A stretch of DNA of 64,000 nt. Origin: Brachionus koreanus (lineage: Eukaryota > Rotifera > Eurotatoria > Ploima > Brachionidae). Below are positions 35,073 through 46,348 of the stretch, one piece after another. The stretch is from assembly GCA_016987375.1 (NCBI GenBank), contig PJRA01000005.1, positions 2,763,296-2,827,295 of the forward strand. The letters are read 5' to 3'. The notes below the pieces were generated by a model. It made no database searches, was not told where the DNA came from, and worked only from the letters and a program-made list of their open reading frames with translations. The stretch's first letter is position 1; every line of letters begins with the position of its first letter. Position numbers and translations under genes: made by a program.

Positions 35073-35136
35073 ACCTTCTTTTAAAACTATTTTATGCTGT
35101 TTTTGTTTTTTTCTATTTTGTTTTCAAATTGTCTAG

Positions 35137-35870
35137 ATTTGATGTCAGTTAAGTTATAATTTTAGTTTGATTTTTTTTTTAAATAAATTCTTGGTTTTAT
35201 TTATTAAACTAGATTTTAATATAAATAAGTAATTGAATCTTTTTTTTTATTCAAATTTAATTGAACACTTAAGTTTTAATTTTCTATGTATCTATTTGCC
35301 AAAATAATTAAATAGTCTGTATAATACTGGCAAAATAATCATTATTTATATACAATAATGGCATTTTACATTAATATAAAATATTTGAAATATTTTTGGT
35401 CAATTGATAACTGATGAATGATCTAAAATTGAACAAGCTTGATTGAATTTTTGTACAACTAATAGTTTTTTTCTAATAAGCTAACCAAGGTCCGAAATCT
35501 CATCATTAGAATATTTGGAAGGTTGGATATTTTTGATTTTAGAATCTATGTAATTTTAAAAGCTTAAGTCATTTTATATGTTAAAAATTAACAGAATTAA
35601 ATGCTCTACAAAAGATTTATCCAACTCTTTGTTTCATTAATTCTAAATATTTTATAATTATGAAAAATTTAAATAAAAAATTTAAAATTTTAGAACCGTT
35701 TAGTCTTATTGGAAAAAAGAGAGCAACCCTAAGCTTAGTATTCGTGAATTATCAAATTAATTTTTTACACATCAAAAGTAATGATATATTGTCATATTAA
35801 TTTGATAAAAATAACTAACAGACGTTGTTGAGGTGTTCTTCATGATTTGATAAATTTCGATATTCAATCA
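35137..35870. other. Intergenic AT-rich sequence
   Basis: 3' flank of Y-box copy 4 and spacer. No gene or structured element noticed. Confidence 0.4.
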
Positions 35871-35879
35871 CGCATTGAA

Positions 35880-36290
35880 ATTTGTAAGAAACTACTTTAA
35901 AAAAAATCCTCAAGCCAATTGTGAAAAGAGAACACTTTAAATAAAACAGTAATGCTGTGTGTTTTGTGGAATTTCTGATAGACACTTTGAGCTGGTTCCA
36001 GACTACGTGCTTTAAATGTATGCTTCACTTTAAGAAAAATAAACAAGATAAGACTAGACCTCATGCACCTGGAAGAATAATGACAAAAATAGAAGAGCTG
36101 GAAGCCATCAGACTTCTTTCTCATCCAGTATATTGACCAGATCTTTCTTCTTCTGATAATTATTTTTTTAATTGCTCTTTTTATTAGAGGACGGCATTTT
36201 ACTAACCATGATCAAGTTGAATAAGTTGGGATTTTTGACTCTGACTCATCTAATATTATTGTTTTATCTTAGTGTTTGACTAATGCTGAT
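35880..36290 (+). mobile_element. Degenerate mariner transposase
   Basis: The plus strand reads TRPHAPGRIMTKIEELEAIR and LLSHPVY-stop-PDLSSSDNYFF (about 36055-36165), the mariner block DNARPH...L..HPPYSPDLAPSDYHLF that contains the second and third catalytic aspartates. RHFTNHDQVE (about 36193-36222) matches the following block. Stops and frameshifts make it inactive. Upstream sequence from about 35880 belongs to the same copy. Confidence 0.8.
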
Positions 36291-37624
36291 AATATAATAT
36301 TTTTCAGAATAAAACTCAAATTTATTTATTAAAAATCAAAGGATCTAAAAGCTTAATTTAAATAGACAATTAGCAAGTTTGCTATATTTTATGGTTTGTT
36401 TTATTTTATCTAATGATCAAAAAATCGTCCTAAATTATTATTTGGCTTTATCAAATACTTGTTTAGCTAGGTCATGATGATAATCATCATTTTCAGTATG
36501 ATTAGTTATGGCAATCGATTCAAATCAACCGAAAAGTTCTATAAATATACAAATTTTTTAAATCGATTTACTTAAAAATTTATAATAAAGTTTAACTTTA
36601 AGCTAAAAAATTAAACAAATTCCCAAAGTAAACTTTTTATCATTAATGTTAATTTCTCACAATTTTCTTTTTGAATATGAAAGAATCCTTTATTTCTCTG
36701 ATAAGGAGAATCTTTAATTCGAAATAATTTTTTTTTAACTTAGAGCTTCATTTAGATAAGGAAATTTATAACTTTTTTCAAATTAAATAAAATAAATTTA
36801 ATCTTCTTAGTATTGTAATTCTTATACACATTAGCACCTAAACAAAATAATTTGCTAATGACATTCTTTTTGAAAGAAAAAGAAAATCAGATTTTTTCTC
36901 AGAAATAAATTTTTAGTTTGTTTTTTTAAATTTCTTTACGAATTAAAAACAAAATGCTTAATTTTTAAAAGCTTTTTATAAAATTTTATTTCTATCAAAA
37001 AATATTTAAGTTTCAATTTTTAAAAAGGTAGTATTAAAATTTAATTTAAGAGAAAATAAATCAAATATTAGAAAAAAATCAAAAAAAAATAGATATTAAT
37101 ATTAATAAATGAAATTATTTTAAATTTTTCTAATTTATTATTCAGCTTCAATTGACCTTAACTCATAAATGCTTGAATCACCGCTAAATCAATAATTTTA
37201 TCTAAAAAAAATCTAAATATTTATTGAGTTATCAAAAAAATAAATTAAACTTGATTTTATAAACGATCACTAAAGATAATTTAGTTTTGTTTAGAAAAAA
37301 AAACTAAATATTGATTTAATATTAAATATCGTTTCAAGTAAGCTTAAGTGCTTTGCTTAAGTGAAGAGTTTTTAAAATTAAAAAACAAATTCAACTGAAA
37401 AAATCTGCAATCTTCCCATATTTTATCATAAATTTAAACAAATATGGGTGTAAAACAAAATTGAGAAACTATGCTTTAGCATTAAAAATTTTTACCTAAA
37501 AAAAAACTAGATTAATTTTTAAAAAATGACATTTTTATTTTGAAAAAAAATTGTTAAAATAATTTTAATTATCGATAAAGAAAAAGTATAAATTTTTTAA
37601 GGTAAATGCTATTTTTAAGCTAAA
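36291..37624. other. Intergenic AT-rich sequence upstream of the lipase
   Basis: No coding exon or RNA gene seen. It should contain the lipase promoter near its right end, but no motif can be supported. Confidence 0.4.
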
Positions 37625-38818
37625 ATGTATAAATTAGTATTATTAGTTAGTTTAACAATAAATTTGTTAGTAAATGCGAAATTTAATTTTGAATCAGACC
37701 CAGATGAGTACATAAATACAAGCAGTTTAATACGAAGTAAAGGATATCCTGCCGAAGAGCACAATGTTCACACAGATGATGGCTATATTCTGACTATTCA
37801 TCGAATACCACATGCTCACCATGAAACAAAATATACACCAAACAAGCCGGCTGTTTTGTTACAGCATGGTTTGCTGGATGCCTCATCCACATGGGTTATT
37901 AATTTTGCCGATCAAAGTCTTGGTTTTTTGTTGGCTGATGCCGGCTTCGATGTTTGGCTAGGAAATATGAGAGGAAATACATACGGTTTAAGACACGAAA
38001 AGCTGTTTGTAAATCAATCTGAATTTTGGAATTTTTCTTGGAGCGATTTGGCCAGACACGATCTACCGTCTATGATCTCATATGTTTTAAAATTAACTGG
38101 ACAAGAAAAATTAGTCTATGTAGGACACAGTCAAGGAACTCTTATTGGCTTTTCAGAATTCAGTCAAAACAAAAATCTTGCTTCTAAAATTAAATTGTTT
38201 GTAGCACTTGGCCCTGTAGCTACAGTTAATCATATCAAAAGTCCTGTTAAATTAATAGCTGAGCTTGGCGCTGCAACAAATCAAGAAATGTGGTTTAATC
38301 TTTTCGGTAGAAAAGATTTTCTACCATCTTCAAAATTTATCGAATGGCTTGCTGATAAATTCTGCAATGCAGAATTCACCGATAAGCTTATATGTAAGAA
38401 CATTTTATTCGCATTTTGCGGACCGACAAAATTTTTAAATCAGACAAGAGTTTCGGTCTATACAACTCATACGCCAGCAGGTACAAGTGTAAAAAATCTA
38501 GCTCATTTTGGACAGAGCGTGGTATCCGGAAAATTTCAAATGTATGACTATGGTTCAAAAGAAAACTTAATTCATTACAATCAGTCTACTCCACCTCAGT
38601 ATGATATTAAAAAGGTAACAGTGCCTACGGCTTTGTATTGGGCTAAAAATGACTGGCTTGCAGACCCTGTCGACTTGAATTTTATTAGAAAAAATCTGCC
38701 AAATATTGTTGATGATTACGAGATAATGGATTGGGATCATTTAGATTTTGTTTGGGCTATTAATGCTAAGGAACATTTATATAGTAGAATTATTAATTTA
38801 ATTAGAGAAGTTAATTAA
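37625..38818 (+). CDS. Acid lipase (gastric/lysosomal lipase family), secreted
   Basis: A single-exon gene of 397 residues, the usual length for AB-hydrolase-associated acid lipases that hydrolyse triglycerides or cholesteryl esters in lysosomes or gut lumen. A signal peptide covers residues 1-18. The N-terminal lid-associated domain carries the family opening (IRSKGYPAEEHNVHTDDGYI). The oxyanion-side motif LLQHGLLDASSTW is at 78-90. The nucleophile elbow is VGHSQGT with Ser169; Asp343 (in AKNDWLADP) and His372 (in DWDHLDF) complete the triad with the spacing known for gastric lipase. NxS/T sites at 130, 136 and 319 fit a secretory protein. All catalytic parts are present, so activity is expected. 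Introns are absent, unlike most animal homologues. Confidence 0.95.
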   Translation: MYKLVLLVSLTINLLVNAKFNFESDPDEYINTSSLIRSKGYPAEEHNVHTDDGYILTIHRIPHAHHETKYTPNKPAVLLQHGLLDASSTWVINFADQSLGFLLADAGFDVWLGNMRGNTYGLRHEKLFVNQSEFWNFSWSDLARHDLPSMISYVLKLTGQEKLVYVGHSQGTLIGFSEFSQNKNLASKIKLFVALGPVATVNHIKSPVKLIAELGAATNQEMWFNLFGRKDFLPSSKFIEWLADKFCNAEFTDKLICKNILFAFCGPTKFLNQTRVSVYTTHTPAGTSVKNLAHFGQSVVSGKFQMYDYGSKENLIHYNQSTPPQYDIKKVTVPTALYWAKNDWLADPVDLNFIRKNLPNIVDDYEIMDWDHLDFVWAINAKEHLYSRIINLIREVN

Positions 38819-38902
38819 GAAATTTTTTTTTAAAGTTTTTTTTTTTAAATTTTCTTTAGTAAAAAAAATAATAAAATAAAAAAAGAAATATTTTTTTCTA
38901 AT

Positions 38903-40758
38903 TTAACAGCATAAAGGATAGAATGAACGAAATGTGGACGATTTACAAAAAATTCCTCTCTCGAATTCACTTAATTTAAATTTACATCCGTATAAACTGA
39001 TTGTCGGAGATTGAATGGTGGTCATGGTAGTCAAAGGTTTTGTTTGAGCTATTGTTGTAAGAACTTGGGATGATTCTGTATACTCAGCAGAGGAATCTTC
39101 ATAATCGCTTTCTTAATCAAATATAAAGGATTATTCAAATTTTTTGCAAGTCTAAATTACCTTCAGTAGTACTTGTTTCTAGCATGAATGCTTTACACTC
39201 ATGAACATATTCTATAAAATTACATGCACGTTTAGCTGAGTCAAATGCGGTACCTGTCGGACAAATATAAGTGTACTGATACCCGTATGCACATCTATGA
39301 AATAATGTGCAATCAAATTCATCAGATTTAAAATCGTCTTTGGCAGTACAGTCTAAAATTATTTAATTTATTTTATTAAAGATTTATTTAAAAAAAAACT
39401 AAGATTATTTTAATTATTTTAAAATGGAAAAATATTTTTCTTTCAAACATAAAGATTTGAAGGAAGATTAAAATCAATAATTTTGTTTCAAAAAGGCTTT
39501 AATTGTTATAACTAATAAATCAATTTTAATTCTTAATTTTAATTGTTCAATTGTTTAATTTTTTTTTTAATTTAAAAAAAAATAATTATTCAAAAAACTT
39601 AAAATTTTAACTAAAAATTTAATTAGTTTCAAAGAATCGGTAGAATCGTCACAAGGGTTATAAAAAATAAAAAAAATCCTCAATGTGATGAAGGTAGATT
39701 TGGAGAAATGACCTTGCTCCAATCATAGTGTTTATACTAAAGTTACCATAGATGTCAGAACTGTCTACAACCTGAAAATTTTCTACGTGCCATCCGCTGA
39801 TAACCCAGCGGACGCGCCTTCTAGGCGCATATCACCGTAAACGACCTTACGCACTGGCACTAGAACTTTCAGGTATAAATAAGACTGTTGTAGCTGCTTA
39901 AAATCAGCTTTTGAAACTTTTCTTTTCTAATTTCAATAAAATCGACTGACTCGTGGTCAAGCCACCGGTCAGCCAACATTTTTGATAGTATTTGGTAGCG
40001 TCAGTGACGGACACTAAGCCACCACTAAATTTGCTGTTAGTCATTTAAAAATAGAAATTTTAATAAATTTTTGAATAAAAAAAATTCGATAAATAAAAGA
40101 AGTAAGTATAACCCCTCATCCATAAAGACTGCCGATTTTTGCCGGTTTAGTGAGCATCATTGACAGTACCCAGCTTAATTAGTGAATAAAAGTATTCATT
40201 CATTGTTTATTTCAATAAATATGATAAAATAAACTAGGAACAGTTTTAATTATTGTTGGATACCGTCATTGGTGGCTTTTGGACCTCCCAAAAGTTGATG
40301 TAATATCTTTAAAAAAATTTCAATTATGATAACTTAATAGAATTGAGTATAAGAAGGATCTTTTAAATTTAGAAAAAAAAATTTCCCCCAAATTCATCAA
40401 GTCAATGGCGCCTAGTGACGATACCTGACAATAGTTTAAATTGAATGTTTTAAAGTTCTCATTTTAAATAATTTACCAATATTTGAATGGAAAATTATTT
40501 ATTTTTCAACTAATTCATCTTTAAATTGATGAAAATAGATTTTAGATTGTTAAAAAACAATAGATTACAAAAAATAAAAAATACGAATGAAAATAATAAG
40601 AAATGATTATTTAAAAAAATTCAACTATAAATAAAATAATAAAATTAAAACAAACTTGTGTATGATTTTCGTATTAGACTTGGAGGTTTTATGATATTTG
40701 CGGTGCTAACCATTCTCAAAAATAAAAAAATTGTTCCCATTTTTTCTTCAAATTTCAT
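38903..40758 (-). CDS. Secreted CBM14 (Peritrophin-A) protein 2 with C-terminal CC motif
   Basis: Three exons: 40758-40656 (signal peptide; an inner Met at 40740 gives MGTIFLFLRMVSTA), 39352-39161 and 39111-38903. Exon 2 encodes a chitin-binding type-2 domain (CTAKDDF, CTLFHRCAYGYQYTYICPTG, FDSAKRACNF, EC) whose six cysteines form the usual disulfides for binding chitin. Exon 3 is a Ser/Thr-rich linker (probable O-glycosylation) ending in a short cysteine module: GCKFKLSEFERGIFCK, then FRSFYPLCC at the C-terminus. The neighbour upstream (41201-41777) has the same architecture and the same ending, so they are tandem paralogues. Exon 1 is the least certain part: it lies across a 1.3-kb intron that holds a solo LTR. 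Role in cuticle, lorica, gut lining or resting-egg shell is possible but not shown. Confidence 0.72.
39753..39978 (+). mobile_element. Solo LTR of a retrotransposon with adjoining leader scrap
   Basis: A 226-bp GC-richer block starts TGTCAG and ends CCAACA (TG...CA ends). It has a TATA box (GGTATAAATAAG, about 39873), a poly(A) signal AATAAA (39935-39940) and two strong U3 hairpins (CCGCTG/CAGCGG near 39798-39815 and GCGCCT/AGGCGC near 39819-39832). TTTGGTAGCGTCAGTGACGG follows (about 39991-40010), resembling a primer-binding or leader region. No second LTR or coding region is present. It lies in intron 1 of the CBM14 gene, antisense to it. Confidence 0.6.
40232..40447. repeat. Short element with imperfect terminal inverted repeats
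   Basis: The left end (about 40232-40278, containing TTGTTGGATACCGTCATTGG) and the complement of the right end (about 40404-40447, containing CCTAGTGACGATACCTGACA) align imperfectly over about 38 bp. The TGACGGTA-type word is also found at 40003-40010, 40157-40165, 643-650 and 764-770. A small non-autonomous transposon is likely. Confidence 0.4.
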
Positions 40759-41200
40759 TTTTTTTTCTTATTTCTATTGTTACCTTTTTCAATTTTTCTA
40801 AAATATTAATATTACAATATTAGGGATTTTATCTAATTATTTTCAAAAGGTTGTTTGGTTTTAAAAAGATTGACTTTTTTATTATATTAATCAATTGTAG
40901 CTTTAAAAAACGAATGGAAATGAAAAAAAATTGTCTAACATTTTATAAAAATTGTGCTAAAATAATCTAATTTCTTAAATATGTTGCCATTCAAACAAAT
41001 AACGGCATTAGTTGAAAATATCAAGTTTTTTCAAGCTTTTTATATTCTTCCTCAATGTCACATAAATATTTACCAAACGTGATCTAAAAGTAATAAAACT
41101 ATTGACAATAGATGGTCTGGGTTTTTCAGAAAAAATTAGAAACTTTTAATAATTTTATTTCAATAATTTTCAAATTTATATTAAACGAAATCTTAATAAA

Positions 41201-41777
41201 TTAACAACAATTTGGATTTGTTTTTTTAAATGAATCTAGTTTACAAAATATAGATCGCTCAAAATCAGTAAATGTGTAAATACAGACGTTTGATAAATAG
41301 TCCGATGTTGTGCTTGGGATGAATTTTGTGTAGATTTTACTTGACTTTGTCGTATCTTCTTTCAAGTTTTCTTTATCAACTTGTTTACTTTCATTGAAAT
41401 TGTATCCAGCCGTGTTTGTTCCGAAGATTTCACTGTCTAAATTAAAACCATGTAAATATTTATCTGAAAAGTTTATGCTATTCCATTTGATTACCTTTAG
41501 TTTTGCACAAAGTTGGTGACGAATGAGCGCATATTTTCAAATTAGAGTCGAAAACTGTGCCATCTGGACAATTGTAGGTTGACTTGTAGCCATTTGAACA
41601 TCGGTAAAATTTGCGACAATCAAACAAACACGGACTAAAGTCTTCGGTTTGTTCGCAGTCAGTGTATACAGGAATTAGGCTATTGAAATTAGGGTCTATT
41701 GATCGACAATAAGCTTGAAATACTAAATTAAAAGTGAACATAACCCTGATGATTTTAATTCTAATCATCATTTTCAA
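41201..41777 (-). CDS. Secreted CBM14 (Peritrophin-A) protein 1 with C-terminal CC motif
   Basis: Two exons: 41777-41495 and 41436-41201, joined in phase by a 58-nt intron. A signal peptide (about residues 1-24, ending FNLVFQAYCRS; Mets at 41777, 41771 and 41768 are alternative starts) precedes one chitin-binding domain: CEQTEDFSPCLFDCRKFYRC, GYKSTYNCPDGTVFDS, then ICAHSSPTLC. Exon 2 encodes a charged/Ser-Thr linker and the ending VCIYTFTDFERSIFCK, then FKKTNPNCC and stop, matching CBM14 protein 2. It is about 172 residues and probably a small structural chitin-binding protein. It lies 220 bp downstream of TBCE on the same strand. Confidence 0.85.
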
Positions 41778-41991
41778 ATGAGCTTACAGGAAAAGATTAA
41801 AATAATTTTAAATGTTTTATTTTGAATGACAGAAGGAAATAAAAAAACGAATAAATTAATTAGTTCAAGTTATAATTAAAAAAAAGTTTGAAAAGTGTTC
41901 AATTTCAATGCTAATATTTGTCTAAGAGGCTTTGTTTCGGATTTAAAATGTTGAACTTTGAATTGACTGTATCGAATTTGCCGCTTAAGGC

Positions 41992-44900
41992 TTAATGCCG
42001 AGCAATAATTGTGTCACCGTTTTCAATTGAATAAAAATTCAATACTCGATAATCGTTGTCCAGCTCATATTCTTTATCAGGAACCTATTCAAAAAGATAA
42101 ATTATTTCTTAAATAAATATCAATAAAGAAAGTGTATAAACAAATTTTTTCTATTTCCATTTGATATTTAATTTGGTTTTAATAAAAAACAAAGCTATTT
42201 TTAAATCCCTGTTTATTTAATTTTTTATTTTATTAAATATACGAAGAAAATTTATAAACAAGAGAAAGGCATGTTTTATTTATTTTATTTTGCTTCTTAG
42301 TCTAGCTATTCTCAAATATTTTTTTACGATTCAAATTAACTTTTCTTTATTTTTGAACAGGATTAAAGATTATTTCTTTTAACTTATTCAAGTCAAGTCA
42401 CACTTTGTATCATTGAAAATTTGGTTTCATTAAAATTGGATTTAATTCTTGAACAATTTTCAAAGGAAAATTCTTTAATTTAGTTATAAAAGAGGTGTTT
42501 CTAATTTTATTTTTACAAGAACTATGTTAAAAATTCTAGTTTTATTCATGCTAAAAGATCTCAATTTGAAAAAATAAATATATTAAATAGAAAATTACTT
42601 CACTAAATACTAGAAAAGCTTGAGACGATTTAATACAAATTTTTAGGATTATTAATAAAAATTTCAAATTTAGTTGCGTAGACACATTTAATATTTTTTC
42701 TGACAATTGATTAAAATTTTTTAAGAACTAAAAGCACAATCCTCAATTAAAATTTAATCAAAAATATTTAAGTCTCAATTTTTCAAAAAAGGAGTCTAAA
42801 AAACCCCTCGAGTTTTCTAGTGATAATAATCTGAAGCCTGTCAGTTTGAAATGTGATATTAGATATTTCAAAAGGAAAAGTTATAATTTAAGGGCTCACA
42901 AAAACTATTTAGAGAACTTATTAAAAGTTGTTCATCATGCCTGAATTTTAAAAAGAGAAAACAACTAGTTATATAAGATATATTATGATTTTGTAAAACA
43001 AGTGAGAGTCAGAAAATTTTTCAAAACTTGGGAGGTCAGTTTCTTAATAGGACATTATACAATCAGAAATTTAAATTAAAAAATTAAAATACAATTATAA
43101 TAACTTAAAAATATTTAAATTTTTTTTTTCAATGAACAGCTATGAAATGGCTAATTATACTTTTTTCACTAAAATTTCTTATTCTAGCACTAATTTTACT
43201 TAAAAAAAAAATAATACAAAATTGCCCTATGAAATCTATTACACGTAAAAAATAAAAAATCCTGTGAAATAAATAATATTTTTTCTAACCTCTTTTGTTA
43301 AACATGCTTATTTAAAAATAATAGATCTAAAAAATTCTTGCAGAATTTTGCACATTAGAAAAAGTAAATTAAGAATTGAATATAACTCTAAAAGTATAAT
43401 TTTTTTACCATGTCTAAAACAAAAATTACTTAAAATCTTGATAATTAATAATTATTTTTGAGCGTTAATTAAATTTGATCATTTTATTTAAAAAAAAAAA
43501 ACAGGAGAAAAAAATTTTGTTGTGAGATTTATAAAATTTTAATTTTAATTAAATAAAATTACCTTGCTTGTTTTATAAAAAAGATTTATGCTTTCGTTTG
43601 TAAATTCGCCTTTAAAAAAAGCTTTAATGATATTTTTGAGTCTTTTGATTTCAATTGTTGAAGGAATTTTTCTCTCTATTTCTTTACCACTGGCCTCATT
43701 CAATATTTTCAAAGCTAATAAAAATAAACTTGAAATTGTGATTAAATTTTTGTTAATAAATTACATAACAAGTTTGATTTAACAGTATCTGGTTTGATTT
43801 CGGTTTCAATCTTTTCGGTCGCTCCATGAACTTAGTTTAAATATAAATCTTCAAACTAGACAAGCATACTTACTATTTTACTTTTCACCAATTCCAAATA
43901 TCTTGGATGATCATAATAAAATTCTTTTAAATTTTTCTCACATTTTTCCTTCAGATCACTTGAATCAGAAGATTCAAGAGCTTCCTTTAACTCATACCAC
44001 TGTTTGGCAAATCTTTTCAAATAGTCGATTTCAGACGCTTTTCTTTCATCAACAATTCTTTTATCTCTCTCAACTCGTGTTCTATTCAACATCTTTAAAT
44101 TGCTTATCTTAGATATTACTATTTGGCGCCAAGTTCCATCTTGCTCACTTTGACAAAGAGGATTAGATTTAAGCATTAGCTCTTGAAGATTTTTTAATTT
44201 GTTCAATTCATTTATAGACTTCCACTTGAAACAAAAAATTAAATTTTTTGGTATTTTATTAATAATTTGTTTACATTGTTAATTTTGTTATCATTTAAAG
44301 TTAATACTCGAAGATTTTGAAAGTATTCTGATTTGGCTGAGTAATCGCAATCATTAAATTCTATTTTTTCCAATTGAATCTGATTTGCATACAAAATTTC
44401 CAATTTAGGTAGTCTTCCTAAATTTTGAATATTTTCCCATTCACTAATCGGGTTTGCTTCAATGTCCAGTATATTCAGATTTTTCAAATATTGTAAAGAT
44501 ATTTTATCAAAACTTGTGATTAAGTTAAAACAAATTTTCAATTCATTTAAATTGGGGAAATGTTTTAAAATTTTCGTTATGTCATTAAAAGAATAATTCA
44601 TTTTGTTTAGAACTAGGCATTCAATATTCTCGAAAGTTCTACAATCCTGACCATCATAGACTAAAAAATTGTTGCTATAACGATTTTTTTTAAATAGAAT
44701 TATTTTTTTTTAATTTAAATTTACCTCACATTAAGAATTTTAAGCTTTTTAAGAAAGCTTAGCATTTGAAAAATTTGTGTCCAAGAGTTAAGCAAGTTAT
44801 CATCGATGTGAATTTCGATCAAATTGGGAAAAAATGAGCTAATATTTTCCAAGCCTTCAACCGATGAAATCTTTGATTGACTTAAAGTGATGCATTTGAT

Positions 44901-46262
44901 CTGAAGACCAGTTTTTTTTACACTAAATTTAAATAAAAAACACTAAAAATGCTTGTTATAGGTCATTAATTTTTTTGTTTAAATGTTCACTATTTGAATT
45001 AAGGTTTTTTTAGTAAAAACAATTTTTGATTATTAAATAACTTTACTTACTATTGATATTAATCAAACAAATGTTATATTGTTTTCCCTTGTTAAGAGAG
45101 CCTTGATTGTAAGGTAAAATAATCAGATAACCTTTGAGCTCTTGACTTTTTAAAAGTATTTTGTGAATTAAATGAATATGTATTCAAAAAAAATCTAAGA
45201 TCAAATTTAATGTTTTCTAAATAAAGTTGGTAATTTATAATTGAAGAGTACATTTTTTGGGTTTTATTTTAATTCAAGAAATAATCTCTTATATAGGAAT
45301 AATTAAAAAACATGAATTCGTGTCCAAATACTGGATTCAAAATTGTTTTTTTTTAAATTTCTGAAATTTTTATTTCTTTTTGGTGGCTCGTCAAAAATTC
45401 TTCCTTTTTATGAAAAATAATTTTTATTGAAAAGAAAAACATGTAAAAAAAATACTGCAATATACTTTACTTTGAAAAAACATATTTTTATAGGAAAAAA
45501 TTTAATTTTCAAAATATGCATTATTATGTCTTTATATTTATTAAAAAATACTAAATTTCTTATTATTATTCTATTAAAAACTGATTAAAAACGTTTAAGT
45601 TTAATTTAATTGTTTTTTTTTAAGTGATTGTATTTTTATTAGTTTATTTTATATTTTTTTTTCTAATTAATTCTTAATTGAATTAAGTTTGATACTAAAA
45701 TAATTTAAACAAACCTTTCAATTAAATAAATGGCCAATTTTATCTTTTTTTATCAGATATTTTAGTATTATAAAGCTATGTTTTCAAATTTTTTTCAAAT
45801 ATTTACTCGAAGTTACTGTATAAAAGAGAATCCTCATTCTCATCAGTCTCATTTGTCTTTTTCATGCTTTCATCATTCTGTATATATTTATCTTCTACTG
45901 CTTTCCAAATATTTATGCCAAATTCAACTTTATTAGGTTTGACAAATGAACCACCTGTTGGATTTCTGTATAAAATTCTATGTATGAACGATAAATAAAT
46001 GAAAATTAATAAATTACCTCGTAGAAAAAAATTGTTTCCCTTTAAAGCTTCCATTATGTTTGCCTCTAGATGGGTCCCTCCATTCTATACCATACCAAAT
46101 TTCATCTTTTTGTTTTAAGGGAATATAATTTTTTACTAATTAATTTTGTTTTGTAAACTCACCGGAATTTTCATTCAATGGTCCAACAAATTTAATTATG
46201 CCGGCACCATGATTAAAAAATATAACTTTCCCTAAAGCTTCAGCTTTTTCCATTTGTTTCAT
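41992..46262 (-). CDS. TBCE: Tubulin-specific chaperone E (tubulin folding cofactor E)
   Basis: TBCE captures alpha-tubulin in the cofactor pathway that assembles tubulin dimers. Nine exons: 46262-46163, 46105-46018, 45977-45807, 44922-44725, 44674-44275, 44224-43882, 43830-43770, 43728-43563 and 42084-41992. Exons 1-3 give the N-terminal CAP-Gly domain (GKVIFFNHGAGIIKFVG, WYGIEWRDPSRGKHNGSFKG). Exons 4-6 give leucine-rich repeats with the family ending RTRVERDKRIVDERKASEID and YYDHPRYLEL. Exons 7-9 give the C-terminal ubiquitin-like domain ending LNFYSIENGDTIIARH. Domain order and length (about 540 residues) match animal TBCE. Two assignments are tentative: the exon 6 donor (of two overlapping GT choices) and the 41-nt intron between exons 7 and 8 with a GTTATG donor. 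Introns of 0.9 and 1.5 kb flank exons 4 and 9. Confidence 0.92.
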
Positions 46263-46348
46263 TTTGGAATTCAAAATGACTAATTTAAAAATGTTTTTTT
46301 TTCTAAAATATTTTATTTCTTAAAAATAAATAAAAAAAAATCTCGAAA
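46263..46348 (-). promoter_or_regulatory. 86-bp THUMPD2-TBCE intercistronic region, candidate operon junction
   Basis: Between the THUMPD2 stop and the TBCE start, read on minus, there is a poly(A) signal AATAAA (46312-46317). It is followed by TTTTAG (46303-46308) and AATTAG (46280-46285), either of which could be a 3' splice acceptor about 20-40 nt before the TBCE ATG. This arrangement is typical of operons processed by spliced-leader trans-splicing; a compact bidirectional-free head-to-tail pair with its own promoter is the alternative. Confidence 0.4.

Noticed and set aside
43588..43782. Plus-strand ORF with signal-peptide-like start
   Set aside because: It is the shadow of TBCE exons 7-8 on minus, which encode the family C-terminal domain in phase.
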